Source of the DNA: Enchytraeus crypticus
Taxonomy: Eukaryota; Annelida; Clitellata; Enchytraeida; Enchytraeidae
NCBI GenBank assembly: GCA_905160935.1
Contig: CAJHZI010000424.1
Location: 290,001-354,000, forward strand
Reading direction: 5' to 3'
DNA length: 64,000 nt
Made by a program: the position numbers and the translations under genes. This document shows, piece by piece, positions 51,363 to 63,226 of the stretch; positions within the stretch are counted from its first letter, which is position 1; every line of letters begins with the position of its first letter. The notes under the pieces were generated by a model, which did not search any database, had not been told where the DNA came from, and worked only from the letters and a program-made list of their open reading frames with translations.

Positions 51363-54270
51363 TTGAACTCTTTTAAACTTTGTAACTTTGCTATCTTTCA
51401 TATCAATATTAGAAGTCTCAATGCCAATTATTTACACTTATTAAATTTACTTGATATATATGATTACAAATTTAATATTATTTTACTATCTGAAATATGG
51501 TCCACAAACCTGGCATATTTTGATAATATATTTCCTAACTATATTTTTCTTTACTTTCAGCCACTGAACCAGAGAGCCGGTGGAGTTGGTGTTTTAATTC
51601 ATAAATCGATAGTTTATAATATTGTTGCCTCGTCAAATGACGAGGTTACAAGTTACTAGATGATGCTGCGGAATATGTTATACTTGATGTAACTACCAGT
51701 AACGGCAAACTTCGTATATTTTTATTTTATAGACACCCAAGTAAAGCAATGCCGATTTTTATTGATTCATTGTTTGATTTACTTAAGCTGTACAAGCCAA
51801 CGAAGAGAAGCATATTATGTGGTGACCTGAATATTGATTTACTAAAATATGGTTCTACTGCATGTATTGAGAGATACGTCAATGAATTATTCTCTATGAA
51901 CTTCGTTCCGTTCTCTGTTATTCCGACGCATTGTGTCAATAATTCATTGTGTCAATAATTCCATGTATTCTGTAATTTTGGTATTGACTGTGTGCAAGGC
52001 TGTAGAATTAAGTCATTAACAGTGGCAAGTGATGTTAGTGACCACTATGCCAACATTGTTGTTATAACTGCAAACAAGAAAAGGGTAAATTACTGTGATC
52101 GACCCACGACACGAATTTTCTCTAAAAAGGCTATAAATTCTTTTAAAAATCAACTTTCTTTTACTGATTGGACACCCATTTATAGTTCTGATCAGATAGA
52201 CACTTCGGTCGCCTACCTAACTGATACCTTAACTAACGCCATTGATAACAATTTTCCGTTAGTTCTACTGTCTCGAAAAAGTTTTAAGGACAAACCATGG
52301 ATATCAAAGGAATTGAAAAAACGTATCAAAATAAAAAATTCTCTCTACCTACTTTTCAAAAAAACTAAAAGTATTGAAGATGAAGATAAATATCGTGCCT
52401 ATCGGAAATCAGTGGAAAAGGAATTAGAAAATTATAGAAAGATATATTTCAGCGATAAATTAAATATAAGATTTAATTCCGCTAAAAATATATGGAAAAA
52501 TCTTAACGACATCACTAGCCACAAAAATAAAATAGCTAACAATTTAATTGATAGAGTTTACTCTAAAAATGGTTTTATTTATGATAAATATCAAATGGCG
52601 AATGAAATTAACAACTACTTTATCAATGTCGGTATTAACTTAGCAAATGAAATATCAAATAATTCTAATGATTACCAGTCTGACCTTCCTGAAAATTTCC
52701 CAAATTTTATATTCATATACCCAACCATCAATAAGGAAACCTTCAATATCATTCAAAGCCTAAATAAAAGTAACGCCACCAGACATGATAAAATAACTAG
52801 TAAAATTCTTCAGCTCGGTGCTGAATACATTGTCAACCCAATTACTTTTATTATGAATAAATCTCTAGAGCAAGGCTTCTTTCCTACAAGTTTTAAAATA
52901 GCTAAAGTAATTCCTATTTTTAAAAGGGTTGTAATCATGATGTATCTAATTATAGACCCATTTCTCTACTTAATAACTTGAGCAAAATTTTTGAGAAAGT
53001 GATCTACAAACGCCTGGTTGATTTCTTTAATTTTAACAATACTTTATCTGACAGCCAGTTTGGTTTTAGAGAAGGCCATTCCACAAGTGATGCACTTTTC
53101 AGCTGTATCAATTTACTGACAAATAAAAATGCCGAGAAAAGTAAAACTATGGGCATCTTTTTAGATTTATGCAAAGCTTTTGATACAGTCGACCATGGTA
53201 TCTTGCTCTTTAAATTATCTAATTATGGTATTCGTGGTAAAGCTTATAATTGGTTAAAATCATATTTGTCCGACAGACAGCAATATACTGTAATAGGAAA
53301 TATACCATCTGATATAAAATATATCAGAATGGGCGTGCCCCAGGGCTCAATATTAGGACCATTGTTGTTTTTAATTTACGTTAATGACTTACAATTTTCC
53401 TGCACCAATGCCACATTAAAACTTTTTGCTGATGATTCCAATCTTTCTGTGCACGGTAGCAACCTTGAAGAACTGTACCAGGCAGCTAACCAGGCTTGCT
53501 CACAAGTTAGTCGTTGGTTTATCTGCAATCGTTTAACAATTAATTGTTCCAAGTCGGCATATATATATTTTTTTCCTACAGATGACGATAGTGCAAACAT
53601 TACGGCAAATGATATGTGTGTTAAATTAAATAATTGTTCAATTGGTAAAGTTTCAATCACTAAATTTCTGGGCATTCTAATTGATGAGAACCTTACCTTT
53701 AACAATCATATCGATGCTTTAATAAGCAAGGTTAATAGCTTAAATGGTATGTTTTACAGACGAAAGGACTACATACCTCAGGGATGCCGTAAAAATCTGT
53801 ATTTTTCTCTTGTTTATTCGCGCATTCAATATGGTATAGAAATTTATGGAAAAACAACCTCTAAGTTATTACAGCCTCTGCACTATTCCTGTAATAGAAT
53901 TTTACGAACTCTACAAAATAAATCCAGGTTTTGTAATGTCAAAGAATTATATGCTAATTTCAATACTTTACCTGTATCTCAACTCTATATACTCTCTATA
54001 AGTAAATTAATTTATAAGTGTATTAATTTTGACGGTATTATGTCTACGGCAATTCGTGACATCATTAATTCTCTCCATCAAAATCGTTATTACAATACTA
54101 GACTGTCAACACTAATTATATATTTTCTAATAGCAGCAAGCTTTTCTTCAAATCTTATATTTTTAATTGTGTGATGATTTGGAATAATGTTCCCTTAGAA
54201 ATTCGTAATAGTAAATCTTTGAATTTATTCAACAAGAGATACAAAAGCTATTTAATTGGTATTTTGTCAT
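51363..54270 (+). CDS. LINE B ORF2 (endonuclease-RT), broken
   Basis: Pieces: 51363-51659 (FHINIRSLN, LSEIW, GGVGVLIH), 51749-51958 (CGDLNIDLL), 51992-52981 (SDVSDHYANI, connector, FKIAKVIPIF) and 52978-54174 (QFGFREGHST, GIFLDLCKAFDTVDH, MGVPQGSILGPLLFLIYVND, KLFADDSNLSVHG), then IWNNVPLEIRN to about 54270. The RT catalytic FADD is intact. Breaks fall near 51660, 51960, 52925-52980 and 54120-54175. Confidence 0.88.
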
Positions 54271-54775
54271 GATAAATATATCTTAATGTTGACAATTATC
54301 GTGCTATTTCTGTCTTTACTTAGGTTGCTTGCTTCAATAATTGTGGTTTCATTTTTATGCCATCAATTGTTGTACAACAGTTTTTCGAACTTGCACGCCG
54401 GTTAGTCGTTACTGCTTTTTCGCTAGTAACTTTTGCTAATTTTAAATGTACATGTATGTTTGGCTGTTTTTGCGTGTTTGCTGGCTGTCAACTAGATAGG
54501 GTATATATGCCCTCTTTGATGACCTTGTGATTGTATGTATACTTGTATGTGTACTTCAATAAACATAGTTCTCTCTCGCATTAATTTTCTTTATTTTGAA
54601 TTTCTTTATTTCAATTCTTTAATTTCTACTTTTTATTTTTCGTTTTAAGTTCACCATGGTTCACATTTAAATTGTGTTCACATATTGCATTTACATGATT
54701 GTTTGCACTGCTTGTGAACTGTACAGGGTTGAATGACCCTTTTTGGTGATCTAACAAAATAAATTAAATAAATAA

Positions 54776-55235
54776 CAGAACTGATTTGGCGATGCTAGTG
54801 AATCTATTTTTAAGATGCTCGTATTCAATTACAATACCTATATGAAAAAAGCAATTGGTATTTCAGTCACTTTTAAATTCTCTTGTAGTCGGATGCAGTG
54901 TTACCGTTTAGCGAACTTTTTGAAATCTGTTGACTTCAAAGTATGTAAACCAGCTTTTCTTCATGTAACAACATGCCGTTCTCTAATTTTATCATGCTTC
55001 CAATCTGAAGACACCTCAGTATGCAACATCAGCATGAAGGAACAATGTCTATCCATCACTTTGACCTCTCAGATCATTCGCCAAACAATAAATTATATTA
55101 ATTCTTTGTGCTAACTTTTGACTATCACGGGATGTTATTTAATAAGTTCAATTACACAATCACGGACTTCAAAGCGGGTCTGTTGCAATATAACAGTCTT
55201 ATACAGTATACATATATATGATGATATCTGAGCAA
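54776..55235. other. No gene recognised
   Basis: A 99-codon open frame at 54815-55114 has several Cys but no splice context, family motif or composition support, so I do not call it. Confidence 0.35.
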
Positions 55236-55239
55236 ATCT

Positions 55240-55315
55240 ACGTCCCTGACATTACCTTATGGCGAGGAACCGGACGTTAAATTCTTATTGATTGATTGAT
55301 TGTAATCATATAATG
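55240..55315 (+). repeat. Retroposon 3' tail, family C
   Basis: ACGTCCCTGACATTACCTTA, TGGCGAGGAACCGGACGTTA, then TTCTTATTGATTGATTGATT. Confidence 0.7.
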
Positions 55316-55799
55316 ATATAATATGTTGCTGTACATATATCATAGGCATTGCAACAGCCTTTTTACCGTATGGACTAATGATACCTGACTAAACCGATGG
55401 TTTGCTGGTATAATCATACTGTATATGTACAGTATATCATAGGTATTGTAACAGACGTTTACTGTATAGACTAAGGATGTGTGAGCAAACTAATGGGTTA
55501 CTGGTCTACAGATGTCATACGTATTATAGCACTGTTTTTGATACCGGCATTTCGAACATAGGCCTACTGTATTTTCAGTTAACAATTTTATAACAATACT
55601 CAGAAAGCTACTACCCAATTTCATCAAACCCATCCTATAAATGCTCTAAATCCGACATATTTTAGGTTGGAATAAGTGGAATTTAGAATTCTTACATAAC
55701 TTTTGGTTACTAATTCTCTAATTCTTTATATTATTGTTATCTCGCTTTATACTCAATTTCAAAATATTTTAATCCCAATATTCAAACTATATAGACTAG

Positions 55800-56075
55800 T
55801 TTTTCTCGTGTTGTGTCCGGGCCAATGAATAATAGATCGACCGTTATCTGCACGATTCGTAAGAGGCGACTAAGCAAGGACAGAGGAAGGTAACGCGAAA
55901 CCATCTCAAAAGCCCTCTTTTCCATGAGCTATAAGCCACATACGGTATGAATATAAAATTAATATAGCCTTTTTCATTTGCCTCGTGTGAGCGTTCCTTA
56001 TTGAGAATGAAAGAAAATTCTGAGTAAGAATATGAGCCTTGGACCTCCCAACTGACAGAATACTAGAGAAAGAGT
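55800..56075 (+). repeat. SINE-like family D
   Basis: TTGTGTCCGGGCCAATGAAT, GACCGTTATCTGCACGATTC, AGAGGAAGGTAACGC, then CCTTGGACCTCCCAACTGAC and a GAATACTAGAGAAAGAGTGA end. Confidence 0.7.
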
Positions 56076-56147
56076 GAGATAATTACGTACGTGCATATAG
56101 CATGCTACCAATACAACAATTATAATTATAATTAATAATATTATTAA

Positions 56148-56405
56148 GTTACAAATGAAGAATTTCAGGGGAGAGTTAGTACAGATAAGGAGTAGACAAA
56201 TGCGCTATGAAATAAAACGAAAGACAGTAGGACATCTTTTAAGAGGTTAAAGTTTACTAAAAGAGGTCATAGAAGGCAGAATGGAAGTAAAGAGAAGCAG
56301 AAGCAGACCAGGAGTAGTAATGTTAGATGATTTAAAGATCCACTCGTATGTGGACATGAAGAAGAACTGAAAAAAATTAAAATTAAAATTTAAGAGACGA
56401 GAAAT

Positions 56406-56455
<50 letters not shown>
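56148..56455 (+). mobile_element. RTE-like LINE 3' end, diverged
   Basis: Starts GTTACAAATGAAGAA. Continues through AAGAGGTCATAGAAGGCAGA, an AT-hook region and GATTTAAAGATCCACTCGTA, ending near a long (GA)n at 56409-56452. Confidence 0.8.
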
Positions 56456-56456
<1 letters not shown>

Positions 56457-56479
56457 TGAATAAATCTGCTTTACAATGA

Positions 56480-56605
56480 CAAGCCTGTCTAACTGTTACA
56501 CCTAATTAACTGCTACAACTGCTTAACTGCTACAACTGCTTAACTGCTACAACTGATTAACTGCTATAACTGATTAACTGCTACAACTGATTAACTGCTA
56601 CAACT
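56480..56605. repeat. 17-bp minisatellite
   Basis: About seven copies of CTGCTACAACTGATTAA. Confidence 0.9.
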
Positions 56606-56789
56606 AACACTAGATATAAAAGTTTTTCATCGTCTCTAATTTGAACCACAATTATCGATTTTACTTTGTAGTTTGCCGTCATTTGCATGAGTAGTAGTTC
56701 AAATGTTGAAACATCGGTTCGCATAAAATATCGTACACATTGAAAGTGAAGACTTTACTTAGAGGGCTTTAACATCTGTAATATAACAC

Positions 56790-56955
56790 CGCATACGTAG
56801 TATATCACCTCACTAGTGGTATATCAACTACATCCGTGGTCTGTCACCCCACCTATGGTCTGTCACCCCGCCCATGGTATTTCACCACACCCAAGGTATT
56901 TCACCACACCCGTGGTATTTCACGACACCCATGGTATTTCACCCCGCCTCTGGTA
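56790..56955. repeat. 19-bp minisatellite
   Basis: About eight degenerate copies of CCACACCCGTGGTATTTCA. The CACCCGTGG core is partly palindromic. Confidence 0.85.
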
Positions 56956-57697
56956 TGGATATATTACACTATGAGAGTCGTTGGTGTATGCTTAAACAGC
57001 TTTTTGGTCGCTTAAACAGCGCAATTGCATCCTGAACCCATCACGTCGTCACATTGTCATGCGCTGTAATGTCGCTATGAGATAATTACTCGGCTGCTAC
57101 AAATTGTTTACACTGCTTGTGGAGAAAGGCTACGCTTGATCTCTCTGTGCTCAAACGTTATAGATGTAAGCTTACCTCTTCAATAATAACTATTGAAAAA
57201 TGTTGTCCACTCTTTGGAGAGCATTTGAGAGAGCAACAACAACATCTAGGATAATGATTTGCTGCAACTAACCTTAATGATTTGCTGCAACTAAAATTTT
57301 TTTGCGCTTTGAAATATGGCTTTGTAAGTATTTTCGTTTGCTTTATTTTGTGTATTGTAGCCTATCAGTACTACTGTAGTGTTCTCATAGCTGACATGTC
57401 CATGGTACATATTCTTACTCCCATTCTGCTTTCGCATACCACAAAGAACTCTCCGTCGAATACCACGTACTACCTTCACAAAAGTGTGTGCCCTAGCCAT
57501 TTTAAATACGACCCTAGAAAGTAGCATATTGAACATGTTGCTTCTGAGGTAGTTTCTCTTTGCTTTCCTCAGTTCCTGCTCTGTCACCTCAAACGACATG
57601 TGCAATTTACGTTTAGCCTTTATTTATATAGTGCTGTTGAAAGTTCGACCCCTGCAAGAGACCACAAGAGCAGAGTCTATATTCAGTTTGATCTTGG

Positions 57698-57828
57698 CTG
57701 GAGCCAGTGGCGAAGTCGGTAAGATACTCGACCGCGGATCAGTTGATGCGGGTTCAAATCCTGGGCTCGCCCGTCACTGACATCGCTTTCGAGTGAGGAA
57801 ACTGACGTTAACCTTAGCTTTGTCAGCC
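57698..57828 (+). repeat. SINE family A, best copy
   Basis: GAGCCAGTGGCGAAGTCGGT gives an A-box-like site. GATGCGGGTTCAAATCCTGG contains the B-box consensus. The tRNA-like part spans about 70 bp, then CTCGCCCGTCACTGACATCG, GAGTGAGGAAACTGACGTTA and ACCTTAGCTTT. Used here as the reference copy for the family. Confidence 0.88.
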
Positions 57829-58974
57829 TTTTGTGAGTCAGTGCAGAGTAATGAGTGACAGTGATTAACTAATTTCTAGTTAATTAACTGTGCCAATGAG
57901 CTACGCTACCAAAAGTAACAAAGCCCAACAACTTAACTTAGATTTTAGAAAGACTGGGTAAAGCAAGTATTTTAGCTGAAAAGGTGTTAAAATAAAATTC
58001 ATATTAACTACTCTATATACGAAGGCACAGTTATCCAAAAAAGCTTACTTGTTTAGAAATAAATACTGAAATATTTTGAAGGTTAATGATTTAAAACTAA
58101 AATTTATATATTAAAAGATTAAATTTACTAGATTTGAAACTGATGAAGAATATTTTCAACTAATAAGGCGTTAAGGTATTTTCACATAGGCCCCAATTAT
58201 AACTTTATAAGGTGTAATAATTGAAGTAAAATGTAGGCCTATGCTGTAAGTTTAAACAGCTACAAATTCTGTAATATTTAAAAATATCAATATGGACATC
58301 CAGTCATTATTTAATGGCTACTGTTTTCCATGACAACACTGAGCATTATAAACAAAATCCAAACTAATGAGTAAAATATTGAAGATGAAAATTTGAATAC
58401 AATGCTATGAAATACAGTCTAAGCTATAATACATCGGTTCACGTGTAGACTGGTTAAAATTGTAACTGTCTATTTTACATTACAGTCTATTTTACAATAT
58501 ACTCTATACAGTCTATTTTGCCGTTCTGTATTAAGATGTAATTAAGAAACAGGATCTCAGCTATATGGCACTACACCTAGCACAGGGACCGTAATGAGAC
58601 AGGCTGGTATGCTTTTGATGATGGGTGTATTAGGCACAGGCCTACATGTACATGTATATTACGTGTGAGGTTCAAAAAGATTTTATAAAACAGCTGGACG
58701 AAAGCTACATAAATTGTAGACAAATTTAATTTAAAATTTACAAGACTATTGCTCTGTGTTGATATCAAGGTATTTATATGCATGTGCTTCTAAGACAAAT
58801 GACAATTATGACACAATGCAGATCTCGTTTTCAACAGATGCTAGAAGATTAAAGGAAAGGTTGACGTTTGTAATATTCTATAAAATTTATTCCATTAAAA
58901 AATATTTCAAAAGGTGAAGCCTGCGATTGATAAAATATAAATTTTTAATATTACCTAAAGAGCTACTTGTATAG

Positions 58975-58975
<1 letters not shown>
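57829..58975. other. Intergenic, nothing recognised
   Basis: AT-rich with no exon, RNA gene or clear repeat. Ends at a (TA)n tract (58978-59031). Confidence 0.4.
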
Positions 58976-59034
<59 letters not shown>

Positions 59035-59349
59035 GGGGCCTATATAATATATAATATAGAAATGAATCTTATAAATGCATAATGCGGCTGTACACAACAC
59101 AATTAGGAGCTACAGGAAGACCATACATGTAGGTCTATAGTGATTAGAAGAGAGTTATAAGAGTTATAATTAGAAGAGTTTAATTAGAATTATAACTGCA
59201 GTAGAATTATAATTAGAAGAGTTTTAGCTAACACACGATTCGAGTAATTCTCATTCAAGCGTTTAGTCGTGAAATATTCATTGCAGATATAAGTATGAGA
59301 CACAATCGGTGATATTTGACGGCGGGTTTTAAAGCACTTGTTTTATTTG

Positions 59350-59480
59350 CGCGTCAATAATCGAAGTTAAGTTTCATCGGCCTCGGTTAGTACATGCTTG
59401 GGTGACCACCTTGGAAGACCGAGTGTTGACAGCTTTGAAGGAGAAAAATCACAGGGTTTTGAAGCTTATTATTAAATCCG
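59350..59480 (+). repeat. 5S rRNA-derived SINE
   Basis: CGAAGTTAAGTTTCATCGGC, CTCGGTTAGTACATGCTTGG and GTGACCACCTTGGAAGACCG follow the 3' two-thirds of 5S rRNA, including the A box and C box. GTGTTGACAGCTTTGAAGG and a non-5S tail come next. The same tail is at 40125-40208. Confidence 0.8.
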
Positions 59481-59648
59481 CGCCGGCTGCAACTGATGCG
59501 CCATCAAAAGGCAAAGATTATTAATAACCATGGAGAGAAAGGATGAAATGTGTCTTAAAACAAGGATCTGCTTTTCCTGACCCAGTGTGCCATTATGTTA
59601 TGTTATATGATCGGTTAAGTTTACTGCGGTTCAGCCTGCAGAAACTTT

Positions 59649-59692
59649 CTCTCTCTCTCTCTGAGGACTGCCCCATTTCAGGTCCATGGTAT
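59649..59692 (-). mobile_element. RTE 3' tip
   Basis: (CT)n followed by TGCCCCATTTCAGGTCCATG, the reverse of the RTE terminus (CCATGGACCTG...GCA). It abuts the 27-bp minisatellite. Confidence 0.5.
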
Positions 59693-60500
59693 AGTATCAT
59701 AGCCTATCTTAGCATTTATGTTATCCTAGTCTATCTTAACATGTATAGTGTTCTAGTCTATCTTAACATGTATAGTATCCTAGTCTATCTTAACATGTAT
59801 AGTATCCTAGTCTATCTTAAAATGTATAGTATCCTAGTCTATCTTAGCATGTACAGTATCCTAGTCTATCTTAACATGTATAGTATCCTAGTCTATCTTA
59901 GCATGTATAGTATCCTAGTCTATCTTAAAATGTATAGTATCCTAGTCTATCTTAGCATGTACAGTATCCTAGTCTATCTTAACATGTATAGTATCCTAGT
60001 CTATCTTAGCATGTACAGTATCCTAGTCTATCTTAACATGTATAGTATCCTAGTCTATCTTAGCATGTATAGTATCCTAGTCTATCTTAACATGTATAGT
60101 ATCCTAGTCTATCTTAATATGCATAGTATCCTAGTCTATCTTAACATGTATAGTATCCTAGTCTATCTTAATATGCATAGTATCCTAGTCTATCTTAACA
60201 TGTATAGTATCCTAGTCTATCTTAGCATGTATAGTATCCTAGTCTATCTTAGCATATATAGTATCCTAGTCTATCTTAATATGTATAGTATCCTAGTCTA
60301 TCTTAACATGTATAGTATCCTAGTCTATCTTAACATGTACAGTATCCTAGTCTATCTTAGCATGTACAGTATCCTAGTCTATCTTAATATGTATAGTATC
60401 CTAGTCTATCTTAACATGTACAGTATCCTAGTCTATCTTAGCATGTATAGTATCCTAGTCTATCTTAATATGTATAGTATCCTAGCTTCTCCTAACATGC
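59693..60500. repeat. 27-bp minisatellite, about 29 copies
   Basis: Unit TATCCTAGTCTATCTTAACA plus TGTATAG. Its period is nine codons, so it is open in frame and yields a 367-residue hydrophobic frame (YLNMYSILV repeats). I do not call that a gene: no host context, extreme repetition, third-position changes not favoured. Confidence 0.93.
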
Positions 60501-60847
60501 ATACTATCCTAGCTTCTCTTAACGTATGCAGTCTACATATTCCTATTTCTGTGTTTGGAAGAGTAGAAAAACAACAGTTACTAGTTTCATCTTTTACATC
60601 GGAATCACAATATAAAATGGACATTAAATTTACATTAGTTTATTGATTTATGTTATTATTTATTAGTTTATTTATTTATTTATAGGTTAATAGTTTAATC
60701 AGCTGTAATTCCTGCGTAACTCAATTGTTCTAACAAATATCAATAATTTATAAAAAAAGAGATTTGATATGAAGTTTAATCAGACAAAACTTCATTTTGA
60801 GAAACTAAACAAGGAGCAGTTTAATTAAAGATAGACAAACTGGGGAT

Positions 60848-63046
60848 ATGGAGTACACCGAAGAAATTTATGATACCACAGATGTAGATATAAATCAGAG
60901 TCTGAAGAATAAAGACGAATGCGACACGACAGCAGAGGTTGATGGACAAATAATTAAACACATGTCACCTGTAGTTAGTGAAAGTGTAGACAAATATGAT
61001 GAGGACCCACCTGAAGGTCTAACAGATGCACCTGAAGGTCTATCAGATACACCTCAAAGTCTAACAGATACACCTCAAAGTCTAACAGATGCACCTGAAG
61101 GTCTATCAGATTTACTAGGAGGTTTAATAGATAGACTTGAATGCCTAACATATACACTTGGTGATCCAATAGATGAAATTCGTGAGGACATGAATGATAA
61201 AGAGCAAAAAACTAATCCTGAACATAAAGATTCCTGCATCAAGCTGATCCGGAGAGATAATAAAGAGGAATCTAGAGATTATACGGAAGCAGAAAACTGT
61301 AACAAATCCCCGCTGGGTACTTTTGAACAAGAAAATCTCTTTGTGAAGTCAAAAGCTGATACCATCACTCAAGAAAATGTCATAAGTGAACAAGAATGCG
61401 AAGATACTCTAGCAGACATTACTTCAAGCGCGGAAACAAGTTCAGCTCAGGACAATGACGTAAGTGTGCAGACATATAAAGATAGGACTATACCCGATGA
61501 GCAGCCAGCCTCCAACAAGCGAGAGAAACGACGTGTTTCCATAAAGGACGAAGGCAAAGAATCAAAAGAGAGGGTTTCTGGAATGAATCAAGCTCGAATG
61601 TCATCAACGACGAATCGCAATGAGTTGAGAAGTTTTACATTCGATGGAACCCTTGATGCCCTTCTTAATAAAGATGAAGTAGAAAAAACTCGAGTGATGC
61701 CATTACCACAAACTCCTTTCACTCCCTGGTTCTCTCCACCTCCAAAATATCAAACATGGCAACCATTTTCTATCTCTAGAGGTCTTTCGGAGGCGTTGAA
61801 AGAAAGACTGTTCTCGTACTTTCATGCCACGTCATCTCTATATGATCAGTCACACAGTAGACGTTACCATAGCGACGACTGTTTCAGCACTGGCTCCACC
61901 CCTAAAGTGCTTCCTCCACTCGCCAGCCAGTGGGGCGGAGCTTCGGTGACTCTCCGCCAATCAGAGCTCTCACATATACTACACGCTATTTCTAAAGCGG
62001 AGCTTGACGACGCATTCTGCACATGCGATGAAAGAATCAGTAAGATGCTGACGGAAGGAAAGGTATTTGTCGAAAAATATTAAAAAGAAATCCAAATAAT
62101 AGTTAAATTTTATTTTTCTGTTTACGCATATTAATGCTGTTACAATCGAACCCGGGCAAACTTAGCCTACAAAATGTAGCCTGCGCATAGTTTATACATT
62201 GCCTTACATTGACGTCCTTGACATTGCATTATGGCGAGGAACCGGTTTTTAACTTCCTATTGCTTAATTAAATATAAGTTATACCACCACTAAACAAATG
62301 CAAAAGTGAAAAACAAGAGGGAGATTTAAAAAGCATACAACAGGAAAACTAGCAGATCAACAAAATGACGCATTTAGTGTCAAAATTATATGGTTCAGAA
62401 GCATTTACCCATGAAAGAAACAAAACCCCGACAAGTCAATCACGTAGTGAGAAAACAACAAACGGAACCTAACACGAAGACGATGTCGAGGAAGTTAGGA
62501 ATGAAACAGAATGTTTAATTTTCGTGAGAAATTTACTAAGTTTGATTGATGGTAGTTAAGACTGGTTCAGGTTCAGTTCAGTTCGATCGAAGACTCGAGC
62601 AGTAGAATAGTGGAGTTAGGTAGGTGTCCGTTTTCGGATCAACAGATGTCGAGTTCAAACGATAGTGCTCTTCCGTCACTGATATTCGTCTAGAGAAGAT
62701 ACTTGCGGTTAACTTACATGTATATCTTAGCCTTTATAGTTATTGTTATTAACTATTCTGAAAAGTTAGGAAAACAATGATCGATCGATTGACTGATTGA
62801 TTGATTAAAGGAGAGATAGATTGTAATTAATAATAATACTAGTAATAACAACAATTTAGTTATTAATTATGTTATTATATTGCTTATTGCTAGGTTTGCT
62901 TCTTCTGCCGCACAACGAGATTCACATTCTTTGGTAAAAGAGGTCGAAAGTGTGATCTCTGCAGGAGAATGATCTGTGAAGACTGCTTGATAAAAGTTTG
63001 TAAACTCTGTGAGCTTTTGCTAAACGCTAGACTTGTCTCCACGTGA
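60848..63046 (+). CDS. Spire-like protein with Spir box and FYVE-type zinc finger
   Basis: Exon 1 is 60848-62062 (405 codons) and exon 2 is 62894-63046 (50 codons and stop), joined AAG|GTT in phase 0. The end of exon 1 (ELSHILHAISKAELDDAF, then MLTEGK) matches the helical Spir box. Exon 2 starts VCFFCRTTRFTFFGKRGRKC, matching the KLCFSCRTKRFSFFTW zinc finger of Spire. Four CxxC pairs (CFFC, CDLC, CEDC, CKLC) give two zinc sites. Spire proteins nucleate actin on vesicles with formins and myosin V. Here no KIND or WH2 domain is seen: residues 1-300 are acidic with a 7-residue repeat (DAPEGLS/DTPQSLT) at about 58-95. The start could be a true ATG or part of an internal exon, since no in-frame stop lies immediately upstream. 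Confidence 0.8.
62205..62270 (+). repeat. Retroposon 3' tail, family C
   Basis: TGACGTCCTTGACATTGCAT, then TATGGCGAGGAACCGGTTTT and AACTTCC. Within the Spire-like intron. Confidence 0.6.
62590..62720 (+). repeat. Diverged SINE family A
   Basis: GGATCAACAGATGTCGAGTT, CAAACGATAGTGCTCTTCCG, TCACTGATATTCGTCTAGAG and a GCGGTTAAC end keep the family order. Confidence 0.45.
62894..63046 (+). CDS. Spire-like exon 2: zinc finger
   Basis: Acceptor TTGCTAG. All eight Cys are in 40 residues. In vertebrate Spire the last Cys pair lies tens of residues further on, so this finger is compact. Ends LLLNARLVST-stop. Confidence 0.85.
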   Translation, partial: VCFFCRTTRFTFFGKRGRKCDLCRRMICEDCLIKVCKLCELLLNARLVST

Positions 63047-63220
63047 TGAGGAAAGGCGTAAAATATTAAATTGATATTATTATACAAAGTGTATATTAAT
63101 ATTTATTATATGCATTATTTCATTTGGTTCGTAGTAAGATATGAGATTCGGCTGCTGAGGAATTACTTTATCTCAGTTTTCTGTTAATTGATACTTACCA
63201 CACTTGATACCGATTTAGGA

Positions 63221-63226
63221 AATAAA
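63221..63226 (+). terminator. Polyadenylation signal for Spire-like gene
   Basis: AATAAA 175 bases after the stop codon. Confidence 0.55.

Larger units (their letters stand above)
50290..54775 (+). mobile_element. CR1/L2-like LINE B, nearly full length
   Basis: Leader with a (CT)n tract (50463-50532), ORF1, endonuclease and RT, ending ORF2 near 54270. The 3' UTR closes with a GGGTTGAATGACCC hairpin and an AAATAAAT-type tail near 54775. About four or five frame breaks separate the ORF2 pieces. It lies head-to-tail behind LINE A. Confidence 0.85.

Noticed and set aside
54815-55114. 99-codon Cys-containing open frame as a host gene
   Set aside because: No splice context, family motif or promoter feature; length is within chance for AT-rich DNA.
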